From: Bordetella parapertussis
GTDB lineage: Bacteria; Pseudomonadota; Gammaproteobacteria; Burkholderiales; Burkholderiaceae_B
Assembly (NCBI GenBank): GCA_945897365.1
Contig: CAMDFD010000017.1
Coordinates: 1-64,000, forward strand
Direction: 5' to 3'
DNA length: 64,000 nucleotides
Shown: piece by piece, positions 25,264 to 34,503 of the stretch
Layout: each line of letters begins with the position of its first letter
Position numbering within the stretch: position 1 is the stretch's first letter
Notes under the pieces: generated by a model
Seen by the model: only the letters and a program-made list of their open reading frames with translations
The model's database searches: none
Told to the model about the DNA's origin: nothing
Program-made: the position numbers and the translations under genes

Positions 25264-26145
25264 TTATGATGTTTTCATAATTTCTGAGCCAATAGCACGA
25301 GGATCTCGCGACAGCCATCTACCCGCCTCAACAGTGTCTATAAACTCACTCAAATCACGATTAAAGCGATCTGGCTCTTCGAGATTTAAAGTATGACCAG
25401 TTTTGGGCATGATAATTAAACCACTCGTGGGGATTGTTTTTTTCATGAAGATGCCTGGCGCAAGGCAGTGGTCATCTTCGTCTCCCACCATGATTAAAGT
25501 GGGCACTGTCATCTTTTTTAGGTCAGCCTCTAAGTCATAGATGGAGGGGCGTTCAGCTTGAACGCCACGCATCGTGTTGGCACAACCCATGCTGTCATGC
25601 TCACCGAGCTGAATAGCAAACTCTTGCCAGCCTCTGGGATCTTTGTTCTGGTATTGAACCCTAGACGCTCCGAGTGAGTAGGTTTTAGCGAATGTCTCGC
25701 TGCCTAACGTTTCGAACTGATCGGCAACCTCTAGTGAAAGCTTACGAAAATACTCTTCTGTGTGTTTTTCTGCTCCGTATCCAGCGCCCGCGACTGTAAG
25801 CGATAGAGCGCGTTGTGGAGCAACTAATCCGAAATGCAAGGTAGCAAAGCCTCCCATTGATAGGCCAACAATGTGCGCACGCTCGATTTTTGCTGCATCC
25901 ATGACAGAAAGAATATCAAGAACAGCTTGTCTTTGAGAATATGCTTTGACCTCTTGCGGGATGTCCGAGGGCTTGAAGCCTCTTGCAGAGAAGGTCATGC
26001 AACGATGTCGCCGAGAAAAGCTGCGCATCTGGGGCTCCCAGCTTCGCCAGTCTCCGCCAAACTCGTGAACGAAGACAATAGGTGTGCCAGTGCCTGCTTC
26101 TTCGTAGTACAGACGAATATTGTCGGATGTTGTAGCCCAGCTCAT
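25264..26145 (-). CDS. Alpha/beta hydrolase
   Basis: A 293-residue hydrolase. FVHEFGGDWRSW forms the oxyanion region, GLSMGGFATLHFG the nucleophile elbow with Ser, and GHTLNLEEPDRF the catalytic His; the Asp lies near LIMVGDEDDHCLAP. It resembles 3-oxoadipate enol-lactonase and similar carbon-carbon or ester hydrolases. AGAGG precedes ATG 26145; a TTG at 26211 would overlap the SDR stop. It is last in the minus-strand run headed by the SsuABC-like importer, so it probably acts on the imported compound. Confidence 0.82.
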   Translation of the reverse strand: MSWATTSDNIRLYYEEAGTGTPIVFVHEFGGDWRSWEPQMRSFSRRHRCMTFSARGFKPSDIPQEVKAYSQRQAVLDILSVMDAAKIERAHIVGLSMGGFATLHFGLVAPQRALSLTVAGAGYGAEKHTEEYFRKLSLEVADQFETLGSETFAKTYSLGASRVQYQNKDPRGWQEFAIQLGEHDSMGCANTMRGVQAERPSIYDLEADLKKMTVPTLIMVGDEDDHCLAPGIFMKKTIPTSGLIIMPKTGHTLNLEEPDRFNRDLSEFIDTVEAGRWLSRDPRAIGSEIMKTS

Positions 26146-26207
26146 ATTGAGGCCTCTTAAGTTAAAGTTTTTTATGATTTGACGAGTGCTCAGGCAAGGT
26201 ATCCCTT

Positions 26208-27014
26208 TCAATCAGAACTGAATGCGCTTTCTTTAATGATAGACCCTCTAGATGAGATGCCGCCATCAATCGTGACGATACTTCCTGTGATGTAGGCAGC
26301 ACGGGGTGATGCTAAGAAGACCATCAGATCAGCCACCTCCTGTGAGCTCGCTGGACGTCCTCCCGGGTATTTGGCCCTTAGCTCTATGTGACGACTTTCA
26401 TCGCCCCACAGATCTAAAGCCCGTCGTTTGTTGATCTTTATCATTCGATCAGTTTCCACGGGGCCAGGATTGACTCCGACCACACGTACGCCGTAATCTA
26501 AGCTCTGTCCACCGAGCGCTTTAGTGAATGCCATCAGCGCAGCATTTCCTGTGCTACCGGCAATGTAGTTCGCATCCCAGTTTTCACCTGAATTTCCAAT
26601 GTCATTAATGATGACGCCTGAGCGTCGAGCTTTCATGCGAGCGTACATCTCGCGGGTGAGGAAGATGTAGCCAAAAAGCTTAAGGTCATATCCACGGCGC
26701 CAGTCATCCTCTGATAGTGACTCAATGGGTCCTGATGGAACTTCACCAGCATTGTTGATGACAATATCGACGTTCGGTGCCTTATTAGCTAAGACATTAA
26801 TATTTTCAGACTGAGATAAATCCAAGGGATAAATATGAACCGTTACCCCATATTTTTGACTCAGATTTTGCTTGGCAGCCTCTAACGCATCCGCTGAGCG
26901 CGCCGTCAGGTGGAGTTCGCAGCCCTCAGCAGCAAAGGACTCGGCTGTTGCAAGCCCTATGCCCTTGGATGCGCCTGTAATGAGAACTGACTTGCCTCTT
27001 AGCTGAAGGTCCAT
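26208..27014 (-). CDS. SDR-family protein lacking the catalytic Tyr-Lys pair
   Basis: A 268-residue protein with a normal cofactor loop (VLITGASKGIGLAT) and NNAG motif, and C-terminal ITGSIVTIDGG. The active-site helix reads NYIAGSTGNAALMAF where YxASKAAL is expected, so Lys is replaced by Asn and Tyr by Gly. The fold is clear but ordinary SDR redox chemistry is doubtful; it could be a non-redox or repurposed member. It lies between the ABC permease and the hydrolase in one transcript. Confidence 0.8.
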   Translation of the reverse strand: MDLQLRGKSVLITGASKGIGLATAESFAAEGCELHLTARSADALEAAKQNLSQKYGVTVHIYPLDLSQSENINVLANKAPNVDIVINNAGEVPSGPIESLSEDDWRRGYDLKLFGYIFLTREMYARMKARRSGVIINDIGNSGENWDANYIAGSTGNAALMAFTKALGGQSLDYGVRVVGVNPGPVETDRMIKINKRRALDLWGDESRHIELRAKYPGGRPASSQEVADLMVFLASPRAAYITGSIVTIDGGISSRGSIIKESAFSSD

Positions 27015-27055
27015 ATTATTGTCTCTTTAATGAAATTTAATTTTTTGCAAAACTA

Positions 27056-27910
27056 TTAACCGCGTGGCACGCCATAACGGCGATTTGCTAGATTTTCAGC
27101 AAGCGCGACAACGCCATAAAGCAACAGTCCGCCGCCGCAAAGAATCACGATAGCTGCCATGGCAACACCTGTTTCTGCTCGCGCGGTCGCAAAGACGATG
27201 AGATACCCTAACCCACGTTGTGCAGTGATAAATTCACCAATGATGACGCCGATAATTGCCAGTGTCATCGCAACTTTCATCCCACTAAAGATGTAGGGTA
27301 GTGCGCTGGGGAATTTAACGCTTGTAAACGTTTGCCACTCTGTCGCAGTGAGCGACTTACACAGCTTAATCATATTGCGATCCACATTAGAAAAACCTGC
27401 TGTCGTGGCAATGACAATTGGGAAAAAGCTAATGAATACAGAAAATGCTAAACGAGACTCTGAGCCGATACCGAGCCAAATGATGAAGAGCGGTGCAAGA
27501 GCGATTTTTGGGATTAATTGAAAAAATACAAGATTCGGATACAGTGCTTCGCGCGCAAGGCGAGAGTAGCTTAGCCAAACTGCAAGTGAGATACCGAGTG
27601 TGGAGGCAATCAGAAAGCCGGCTGCCGCCTCTAGGACAGTTGGAATAGCATGTCGAAGCAGAATCTCGTGCTGCGCAACAATAATTTCGAGTATTGCTGT
27701 CGGTGCGGGAAGAATGACCTGTGGGATATTGCTCACGCGCACTGCGAGTTCCCAGCAACCTAGCACGCCAAGAGCCAGTAAAATCGGTAAGAATATACTT
27801 CGAGCATTCGCTGTCAAGCTATCGCGCGAGAAAGCCTCGGATTTTGGGTTACCGCCGACGAGCGCTCCCGTTTCGGTTCCGACTCCCATCTTGTTTTTAT
27901 TTTTATCCAT
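27056..27910 (-). CDS. ABC importer permease, SsuC/TauC type
   Basis: A 284-residue inner-membrane protein with about six helices and the BPD permease loop (MKVAMTLAIIGVIIGEFITAQRGLG, EAA-like region around LCKSLTATEWQTF). ATG 27910 overlaps the ATPase stop by eight bases; a GTG at 27919 is an alternative. With the ATPase at 27903 and the Tat-exported binding protein at 28716 it forms a complete nitrate/sulfonate/taurine-class importer. Confidence 0.9.
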   Translation of the reverse strand: MDKNKNKMGVGTETGALVGGNPKSEAFSRDSLTANARSIFLPILLALGVLGCWELAVRVSNIPQVILPAPTAILEIIVAQHEILLRHAIPTVLEAAAGFLIASTLGISLAVWLSYSRLAREALYPNLVFFQLIPKIALAPLFIIWLGIGSESRLAFSVFISFFPIVIATTAGFSNVDRNMIKLCKSLTATEWQTFTSVKFPSALPYIFSGMKVAMTLAIIGVIIGEFITAQRGLGYLIVFATARAETGVAMAAIVILCGGGLLLYGVVALAENLANRRYGVPRG

Positions 27911-28679
27911 GATGTGCACGCTCTATCGTTAGGCGTAGTTCGCGGCACAAGGCGCCAAATTCCGCAGTTTCCTCAATGTCAAATTGACGGGGACGTTTGA
28001 ACGGAATTTTTAAGTCCAAGATGATGGAGGAGGGCTTTCCACCCATCACGAGTACTCGGTCAGATAAATAAACTGCTTCGCGAATACTATGCGTGACAAA
28101 TATGACAGTCTTGCGATAGCGCTCGAGTAGTTCAGATAAGACTATATTCATTTGATCGCGAGTGATCGCATCTAGAGCACTAAAGGGCTCATCCATTAAT
28201 AGAATATTGGGATCGTGAATCAGTGCGCGACAGATGGCCACACGTTGTCGCATTCCGCCAGATAATTCATGAGGTCTTTTTGCAGAGAAATTTGACAGAC
28301 CCACTCGGTTGAGTAGTTCGTTTGCTCGACCAATGAAGTCCTTCTCAGATAGTTTCAATATTTGGATGGGGAACATGACGTTTTCCAAGACTGATTTCCA
28401 TGGAAGCAACGTTGCATCCTGAAAAATAATTCCAGTCTCCCGGCGAGGTCCGACCACATCACGCCCAGCCAAATGAAAACTGCCGCTTGTGGGCTGTTCC
28501 AGCCCCGCAAGCATCATGAGCAAAGTGCTTTTCCCACAACCGCTAGGCCCGAGAAGCGAGATAAATTCACCTTCTGAAGCACTAAAAGTAGCCCCAGCTA
28601 CCGCGGGTACGGGGCCGCTGGGAGTTTGGTAGGTCTTTTCAACATCAGTTGCGGAGATGTAATGCATGGACGTCTTCAT
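27903..28679 (-). CDS. ABC importer ATPase, SsuB/TauB type
   Basis: A 258-residue ATPase. Walker A is GPSGCGKSTLL, the signature LSGGMRQRVAICRAL and Walker B ILLMDEPFSALD, followed by FVTHSIREAVYLSDRV. It energises the permease encoded just downstream. ATG 28679 is chosen; an ATG at 28667 is possible. It lies 36 bases after the binding-protein gene. Confidence 0.92.
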   Translation of the reverse strand: MKTSMHYISATDVEKTYQTPSGPVPAVAGATFSASEGEFISLLGPSGCGKSTLLMMLAGLEQPTSGSFHLAGRDVVGPRRETGIIFQDATLLPWKSVLENVMFPIQILKLSEKDFIGRANELLNRVGLSNFSAKRPHELSGGMRQRVAICRALIHDPNILLMDEPFSALDAITRDQMNIVLSELLERYRKTVIFVTHSIREAVYLSDRVLVMGGKPSSIILDLKIPFKRPRQFDIEETAEFGALCRELRLTIERAHHG

Positions 28680-28715
28680 CAACTTTGAAAGATCTTGCCG
28701 TTAAACGAAAGTCGA

Positions 28716-29804
28716 TTACGCAACATATTTGCGGTACGGTTCAACCATTTTTTTAGCCAGCGTAAGCTGGGCCTCCGACAGTTTTATTTTCCCAGCGAAC
28801 TGATTTGTAAATAGCGAACTCATCTCTGGTAGTTTTGCACCTTGACCGGCTGCAAACTCAAGTACGATCTCTGCCTGACTTTTCATTTTCGCTGGGTCTG
28901 CCCAGCCCAGTCCGTTATTGATTACTTCAGGGACAATATTCGTTAAGTTGGTCAAGCCAAGACCGATTTGCGCGTATCTTTTGCCAGACGAGGTCATTGC
29001 CACTTCATCATTTGCTTTTAGAAATATAGCCAAGGCCTCCTCGGGATTGGTCATCACAAACTGAATAGCTTGCATTGCACCATTTACAAAAGCTTGGCAC
29101 ATTGCAGGTTCGGCTTTAATTCGCGCTGTTTGAGTGATTAATGACTGTCCGTAGAACTCAAGTCCTACCGCCTTAAATAGCATAAAACGTACATCGACTC
29201 CATTGGCAGCAAGGGAGGGAATAGTGCTTGATCCGAAGGCAGCAACGCCATCAACAAGTTTTTCAATTAGCGATCTATCTCGAACTTTAGAGTCTAGTTG
29301 TACGAGAGTGACCTTGCTAAAGTCGAAACCTGCTTTTTTGGCATAAAGGGGCAAGAATGGATACTCACCGGATCCGACGCTTGCGCCAAGTTTTTTTCCT
29401 TCGAGGTCTTTTGGCGTTTTAATGGGCGAATTAGCTAACACACCGACACCCATGAGAGCGTCGTAATTGAGTTGTGCAATAGACGTGATGGGTAGCCCTT
29501 TTGCAGCTTGGACCATCACTGTTGGTGTCGCACCCATTCCAAACATAAAGGTGTTCGCACCCACGGCTTGTGCGGTTGGACCCGAGCCCGAACCACGTGC
29601 GACAGTGACATCAAGCCCATTGCTTTTCCAAAACCCTTTATCTCGAGCGACATAGGCGAAAAGGTTTGGTCCTTCGGGTAGCCAAGAGGTCGTGAAGGTA
29701 ATCTTGTTTGCACTTTGACCAATACTCGGTGCTGAAATACCGAGAGCCGCAATTGCGCTACTTGCGCCAGCTAATTTAATGAAGCTTCGACGTGTTTGGT
29801 ACAT
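28716..29804 (-). CDS. ABC substrate-binding protein, NMT1/SsuA-like, Tat-exported
   Basis: A 362-residue periplasmic receptor. The N-terminus carries TRRSFIKLAG followed by a hydrophobic stretch, a twin-arginine signal, so the protein is exported folded. The body (ITFTTSWLPEGPNLFAYVARDKGFWKSNGLDVTV, given here in part) matches the aliphatic-sulfonate / pyrimidine-precursor receptor group. AAAGGA with six-base spacing favours ATG 29804 over 29810. It is first of the five-gene transcript (receptor, ATPase, permease, SDR, hydrolase), opposite the GntR regulator. Confidence 0.88.
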   Translation of the reverse strand: MYQTRRSFIKLAGASSAIAALGISAPSIGQSANKITFTTSWLPEGPNLFAYVARDKGFWKSNGLDVTVARGSGSGPTAQAVGANTFMFGMGATPTVMVQAAKGLPITSIAQLNYDALMGVGVLANSPIKTPKDLEGKKLGASVGSGEYPFLPLYAKKAGFDFSKVTLVQLDSKVRDRSLIEKLVDGVAAFGSSTIPSLAANGVDVRFMLFKAVGLEFYGQSLITQTARIKAEPAMCQAFVNGAMQAIQFVMTNPEEALAIFLKANDEVAMTSSGKRYAQIGLGLTNLTNIVPEVINNGLGWADPAKMKSQAEIVLEFAAGQGAKLPEMSSLFTNQFAGKIKLSEAQLTLAKKMVEPYRKYVA

Positions 29805-29862
29805 GAGCATTCCTTTTGATTAGGGAAAGGTAAGAGGTTGTACGCCTTTACACTAACAAATA

Positions 29863-29875
29863 TCATGTATACGTC
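29863..29875. promoter_or_regulatory. Candidate GntR/FCD operator
   Basis: TCATGTATACGTC contains the palindrome GTATAC with partly symmetric flanks. FCD-subfamily GntR regulators often bind short GTATAC-centred sites. It lies between the importer operon and the divergent GntR gene, about 60 bases before the receptor start. Confidence 0.35.
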
Positions 29876-30013
29876 AAGAGAAATATTGCTTATGCTTTTA
29901 ATTGCTGATTGTGGTGGAAGTACACAACGCACATTGTCGGAGCACAAGTGACTCTTTTTTTTGCAGTACTTTTAAAAATGCACCGGACTGGTGCCTAAAC
30001 AAACGCACAATAT

Positions 30014-30763
30014 ATGTTTAAACCCACCTCTGCCTTTGATGTAGACATGCCTAAGCCCGATGGTTTGAAACAGCCTAAGAGCTCTAAGCAGCCTTTGTCA
30101 ATTTCTATTGTCGAGACGCTTTCGCTTGAGATTGGTCATGGAAAACTTCCCCCGGGCATGCACCTAGAAGAGGAGTGGCTTTGTAACCGTTTTGGTGCCT
30201 CTCGTACGCCTGTTCGAGAGGCGTTACGACAACTCGCAGCGCGAGGCTTAATCGAAATCAAACCAAGACAAGGTGCTTTTGTTATTCAGCTTGGTACAGC
30301 CCTTGTGATCGAAATGTTTGAAGTAATGGGGTTTCTAGAAGCTGCGTGTTCAAGTCTAGCTGCGCGTCGACATAACGCTCAAGATCGACTGGCTTTAACA
30401 CAAGCGCACCAAGAGTGTATTGATGCAGCAGATCGAGATGACCCTGAGGCTTTCTATCGCGCGAACGCAAAATTCCACGAGTGTATTTATGGAGCAAGTC
30501 ACAATCGTCATCTACAAGAACAAACCTTAGGATTACGCAATCGCCTAGAGGCGTACCGTAAAGAGGTTACATTCCACGCGGGATTAATGGCAATTTCGAT
30601 TCAAGAGCACGCAATGGTATTGCGTGGAATATTAGAAATGAACCAAGAGCTCGCAGCGAGTTGTATGTCAAAGCACCTCGATACTCTGCGAAGTGATGCA
30701 GTCTCGATGGCCTCAATTGCTTCGAGGCGAACGGAGTCTTTCAGGCGTCAAATAGGTCGTTAG
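30014..30763 (+). CDS. GntR-family regulator, FCD (FadR) subfamily
   Basis: A 249-residue repressor-type regulator. The winged helix-turn-helix runs from about residue 35 to 95 (LEEEWLCNRFGASRTPVREALRQL, RGLIEIKPRQGAFV). The C-terminal FCD domain is all-helical, with Asp/His metal or ligand residues in NAKFHECIYGASHNRHL and ISIQEHAMVLRGI. It is divergent from the SsuABC-like operon and very likely controls it, the ligand being the transported compound or its product. No good ribosome site is seen before the ATG. Confidence 0.9.
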   Translation: MFKPTSAFDVDMPKPDGLKQPKSSKQPLSISIVETLSLEIGHGKLPPGMHLEEEWLCNRFGASRTPVREALRQLAARGLIEIKPRQGAFVIQLGTALVIEMFEVMGFLEAACSSLAARRHNAQDRLALTQAHQECIDAADRDDPEAFYRANAKFHECIYGASHNRHLQEQTLGLRNRLEAYRKEVTFHAGLMAISIQEHAMVLRGILEMNQELAASCMSKHLDTLRSDAVSMASIASRRTESFRRQIGR

Positions 30764-30808
30764 TTGTCGTTCTCTGTATGGTAGAGATCAGCTGCTTACG
30801 CAGATTTT

Positions 30809-31459
30809 TCACAAATCGCTTTTAGCGAGGTCCCACAACAAACGATAGGTACCCATTGAGACAACGGGGATGCCAAGCGCTTTAAAACGCGTTTCCATCA
30901 ACGTAACCACGGCCGATCGAGTCGTTGCCTCAATCAAGACAAACCAATCGCCTGCACCTGGGTTGGGCTTGTCTGGCTCTGTTAATGATTTTGATAACTC
31001 GGGATCACTTTCAATCAAGTGCATGGAGATGATATGAAGCTGATCACCCGGCGCCATGGCGGCTTTGAGCGTCTCTCGCGACTGACTAGTTGCATCTTTG
31101 GGTCTTAGTCTAACCACGCCAAGGACCGCGCCTCTACCCTGACCTTGAGAGTCAGTGATGCGACCAACAACACGGATCATGTTTTTAAAACGAGCCAGAT
31201 TCTCTTTAGACCATTTTGTTTGGTTGGCCAGGGCCGTGGCGTAGGCGGGACTACTCAAGTCTTCGAATGCAGCGGTGCTGTAAGTCGCGAAATACTTGGG
31301 GTCAGCATCCTCAGCCACCCAGCGGCGAGCTTCTAAAAACCCGTCTATTGCCACCCGCTCAGCTAAGTGCTCGCGGTCATACCATAAATTGAACTCATCC
31401 TCGTGGATTTCATCAATATTCATCGAGGTGATGAGCATTCCTTTACCGCGTAATGGCAT
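30809..31459 (-). CDS. Dimeric alpha-beta-barrel protein (EthD/DUF4286-like)
   Basis: A 216-residue protein. MLITSMNIDEIHEDEFNLWYDREHLAERVAIDGFLEARRW is the pattern of ferredoxin-fold proteins that follow 'W...EH..E....PGF', shown here only by its landmarks WYDREHLAER and GFLEARRW. The second half repeats the fold loosely, so it may be a fused pair. Members act as small isomerases, cyclases or monooxygenase-like proteins in catabolic clusters. It lies 100 bases downstream of the second importer's receptor direction and converges on GntR. Function unknown. Confidence 0.6.
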   Translation of the reverse strand: MPLRGKGMLITSMNIDEIHEDEFNLWYDREHLAERVAIDGFLEARRWVAEDADPKYFATYSTAAFEDLSSPAYATALANQTKWSKENLARFKNMIRVVGRITDSQGQGRGAVLGVVRLRPKDATSQSRETLKAAMAPGDQLHIISMHLIESDPELSKSLTEPDKPNPGAGDWFVLIEATTRSAVVTLMETRFKALGIPVVSMGTYRLLWDLAKSDL

Positions 31460-31559
31460 GTGATTTCCCCTTAGTCGTTACTGGCTGTGAGTCGAGCCAA
31501 CAAAGGCCTTATAGCCGTCAGTGTTTGAAGATTTTCTACTTGTACCATGATCCAAGGGA

Positions 31560-32585
31560 CTACTTTAAAAGTTTTTGCTTTAAATCCAAACCGACCTTCT
31601 TGTTAACAAACTGAGTGCTGGCGACTTTGTTGAGATCAACATCTTTCTGTTGATAGAGTCCCGCACGAATCATTTGTTCGTAGAAGTCTCGGATGCGATT
31701 CGCTGTCATCGCGCCAATACCTAAACTTTCGGCTTGTCCCGAATCAACAATCCCTTGTTGTTTCATCAATACTAACGAGGCTTCTATCTCTTGTTCTGAA
31801 AGTTCAGGATTGTCTCTGATCATCAGAGCATTCGCTGCGGAGCGATCACCGTACATGAAATTGACCCAGCCGATGATGGAGGCATCCACAAATCTCTGAA
31901 CAAGATCTGGATTGTTTTGGACTGTATCAGCCCGAGTCTCTATCAAGGTACTGTAGGTCGAAAACCCCTGGTCAGCCAATAAATGAACAATTGGTTTGAA
32001 TTTACCTTGCTGCTCAACGTAAATAGGTTCTGCTACAGAGTAGCCCTGTTGGATTGCGCGTGGTTGCGAAAGAAATGGCGCCAAGTTGTAGTTATAAGGT
32101 CTGAGTGCTGAGTCCTTAAATCCATGCACGACTTTGAGCCATTGCCACCAAGAAAATTGCCCATCTTTTGCAATCAGTGCAACGGGTGCATTTTTTAAAC
32201 TTGAAAAGTTTTCGTAACCTTGGCCAGGATGGGCAATTAACGCCTGAGGATCTTTTTGAAACATTGCAGCGACGACGACAACAGGTATCCCATTTTTGAC
32301 GTTATCAAAACTATGCAATAAATTTCCAGTCATCAGAAAATCAATCCGTTTTGCGGGCAGTAACGGCCGATTATTGACCTGTGGTCCACCTTGGCGAATG
32401 ATGACATTCAGACCATATTTTTGATAGGTTCCATCGGCAACCGCCTGATAAAAGCCGCCATGCGCGGCTTGGGCTTTCCAGTTGGTTGCAAAAGTAACTG
32501 TTTGCTGCGCCTGAGCGACAGGGAGTAAGAAAAAAGCAAGTAACAATGATTGTGAAGTGCGTACGAAGATCTTGATTGCTTTCAT
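31560..32585 (-). CDS. ABC substrate-binding protein, NMT1/THI5-like
   Basis: A 341-residue periplasmic receptor with signal peptide ending AQA before QQTVTFATNWKAQAAHGGFYQA, the typical start of THI5/NMT1-like receptors (pyrimidine precursor, riboflavin or sulfonate binding). GGPQVNNRPLL and RIDFLMTGN follow the family pattern. It is third in the run ATPase, permease, receptor. The ligand cannot be assigned. Confidence 0.88.
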   Translation of the reverse strand: MKAIKIFVRTSQSLLLAFFLLPVAQAQQTVTFATNWKAQAAHGGFYQAVADGTYQKYGLNVIIRQGGPQVNNRPLLPAKRIDFLMTGNLLHSFDNVKNGIPVVVVAAMFQKDPQALIAHPGQGYENFSSLKNAPVALIAKDGQFSWWQWLKVVHGFKDSALRPYNYNLAPFLSQPRAIQQGYSVAEPIYVEQQGKFKPIVHLLADQGFSTYSTLIETRADTVQNNPDLVQRFVDASIIGWVNFMYGDRSAANALMIRDNPELSEQEIEASLVLMKQQGIVDSGQAESLGIGAMTANRIRDFYEQMIRAGLYQQKDVDLNKVASTQFVNKKVGLDLKQKLLK

Positions 32586-32609
32586 CTTGTGCTCCTAAGT
32601 CGCTAGAGG

Positions 32610-33389
32610 TCAATCATCCAATCGCGCTGCGTCATGCCAGCGCCTTAACAAAAAGATCGAGAGTAGATTAAACAATAAAAAAATCAGAATACCAGTGAAT
32701 ACCAACAATGTGAGTGCTGCGAACATTTTTGGTGTTTCAGTGCGAAAACTTGCCTCAAGAATGCGGGAGGCTAGACCAGTTTCTCTGCCAGCAGCACCTG
32801 CTACCATTTCTGCAGTGACGGCACCAATCAAACTGAGCCCCCCTGAAATTTTAAGTCCAGCTAAAAAGTAGGGAAGAGCTGTTGGCGCTCTAAGAAGAGT
32901 GAGTCGCTGCCAACGATTAGCGCCACAGAGCTGAAAAAGATCAACTAAATTTTTATCCGTAGCACGTAAACCAATCACTGTATTTGAAAGAATAGGGAAG
33001 AAAGCGACAATCCACGTGCATAACAGTAGTGCGGCTGTTGTGCCGTCAACATAAATGAGTATGAGAGGTGCGACAGCGACGATAGGGGTGACTTGCAATA
33101 CAACGGCAAGAGGAAAGAAGGCGCGCTCAAGGGTGGGTGATAAGGAAAAAACCGAGGCGATCGCAACGCCACCTAGACAAGCCAAAATAAGTGCCCCGAG
33201 TGTGATTTTGACGGTAAACCACCAACTGCTTGCAAGAGTCGGCCAATTAGAAATCAAGGTCTTTGCAATGAGCGAGGGCGTGGGAAGTGTGTAGGACGGT
33301 ATCTCAGCCCAGCGCACACCTATTTCCCAAAAAGCAAGGCATCCAAGAAGGATCGCGCATGGCAAGAAAAATTTATGAAATATTTTCAT
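32610..33389 (-). CDS. ABC importer permease, SsuC/ThiX type
   Basis: A 259-residue membrane protein with about six helices; the coupling region lies near LVDLFQLCGANRWQRLTLLRAPTALPYFLAGLK (landmarks CGANRWQRL and LPYFLAGL). Its ATG overlaps the ATPase stop by four bases. It forms an importer with the ATPase at 33386 and the receptor at 31560. Confidence 0.9.
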   Translation of the reverse strand: MKIFHKFFLPCAILLGCLAFWEIGVRWAEIPSYTLPTPSLIAKTLISNWPTLASSWWFTVKITLGALILACLGGVAIASVFSLSPTLERAFFPLAVVLQVTPIVAVAPLILIYVDGTTAALLLCTWIVAFFPILSNTVIGLRATDKNLVDLFQLCGANRWQRLTLLRAPTALPYFLAGLKISGGLSLIGAVTAEMVAGAAGRETGLASRILEASFRTETPKMFAALTLLVFTGILIFLLFNLLSIFLLRRWHDAARLDD

Positions 33390-34174
33390 GACACGCCGCG
33401 AGTGGTCACCATGTCTGGCGTGAGTGCTTCAGTGAGTTCGCGGCAATAGTGCATAAACTCATTGGAATTTCTGAATGCAGTCGTACGAGGGTAGGGCGCT
33501 TTGATGAATAGCTCACGAGCGATTTTCCCAGGACGAGGGCTCATAACGAGGACGCGGTGGCTAAGGAAAACAGCCTCGGCAATATTATGGGTCACAAATA
33601 GGATGGCAATCGATCGTTCTGTTTGCCATTGGAGTAAATCATTATTTAATTGCTGCCGTGTGAAATCATCTAAGGCTGCGAAAGGTTCGTCCATCAAGAG
33701 AACATTTGGCCGAGTAATCAGGGCGCGAGCAATAGACACGCGCATCTTCATACCACCCGATAGCTGTGAAGGATAAGCGTGAGAAAAATCATTAAGCCCC
33801 ACAGTTTTTAATACTGCACTGATGCTAGAGAAAGCCTCGCGATGTCCCATGCCTTGTAGACGTAATGGAAGCCAAATATTATCGAACACACTTGCCCATG
33901 GCATGAGGGTTGGCTCTTGAAAGACAAAGGCTGTTGAACCTTTTGACTGTGGGAAAGTGATTGCAGGTGCCTGAATATTGCCACTTGATGCAGTGTCTAA
34001 CCCGGCGACTAACCGCAATATTGTGCTTTTGCCACAGCCTGAGGGACCCACGATGGAAATGAACTCTCCCGGATCAGCAGTCAGTGAAACATCAGAGATA
34101 GCGAGCGTACCGGACTCGAAACGTTTAGAGACTTTGTTGAGCTGAACGATAGGATCAATAATCGAAGTATTCAT
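33386..34174 (-). CDS. ABC importer ATPase, SsuB/ThiZ type
   Basis: A 262-residue ATPase with Walker A GPSGCGKSTILR, signature LSGGMKMRVSIARAL (an LSGG with a less common MKM in place of QRQ) and Walker B VLLMDEPFAALDD. The switch His lies in FVTHNIAEAVFL. First of the three-gene importer transcript. Confidence 0.92.
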   Translation of the reverse strand: MNTSIIDPIVQLNKVSKRFESGTLAISDVSLTADPGEFISIVGPSGCGKSTILRLVAGLDTASSGNIQAPAITFPQSKGSTAFVFQEPTLMPWASVFDNIWLPLRLQGMGHREAFSSISAVLKTVGLNDFSHAYPSQLSGGMKMRVSIARALITRPNVLLMDEPFAALDDFTRQQLNNDLLQWQTERSIAILFVTHNIAEAVFLSHRVLVMSPRPGKIARELFIKAPYPRTTAFRNSNEFMHYCRELTEALTPDMVTTRGVS

Positions 34175-34503
34175 TCTGACTCAATAAAGAGGCTTTTAGA
34201 TCGGGTTTTTAGGACAACTTTTATGATTAGTTTAAGCTATGTTCCAATATTTAAGGTGTCCGCTCCTATACTCAACAAAATCAATGCTGACTTCATTAAA
34301 ATACTGATCAAACCTGCAATGGCAGCAAAGTTTAATGAGCGGGTGTTCAGGTTGTTACACTGATCCCTAACGAGTTTAAGCAAAAAATACTCAAGAATGT
34401 GAATGCGCTGCAAGAAGTGATTGCCAATAATAAGGTTAATCTTTCAGCGTAGTCATTATTGCGAATATAGATTTGCAAGACCAATTTAAATTTTTGAATA
34501 CAC
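34175..34503. other. Intergenic region with Bug receptor remnant and LacI promoter
   Basis: These 329 bases hold the decayed Bug C-terminus (34256-34452) and should contain the start signals for the divergent ATPase and LacI genes. No LacI-type palindrome like those at 44951 and 49968 is seen here. Confidence 0.5.
34256..34452 (+). pseudogene. Bug/TctC receptor, frameshifted C-terminal remnant
   Basis: The plus strand reads LNKINADFIKILIKPAMAAKF then NERVF, which follows the 'L...N..I...L..P....F..R' helix near the end of Bug receptors. After a shift of frame near 34350 it continues VVTLIPNEFKQKILKNVNAL and QEVIANNKVNLSA to a stop at 34450, matching the usual final helix. The N-terminal three quarters and the signal peptide are gone. 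Confidence 0.65.
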
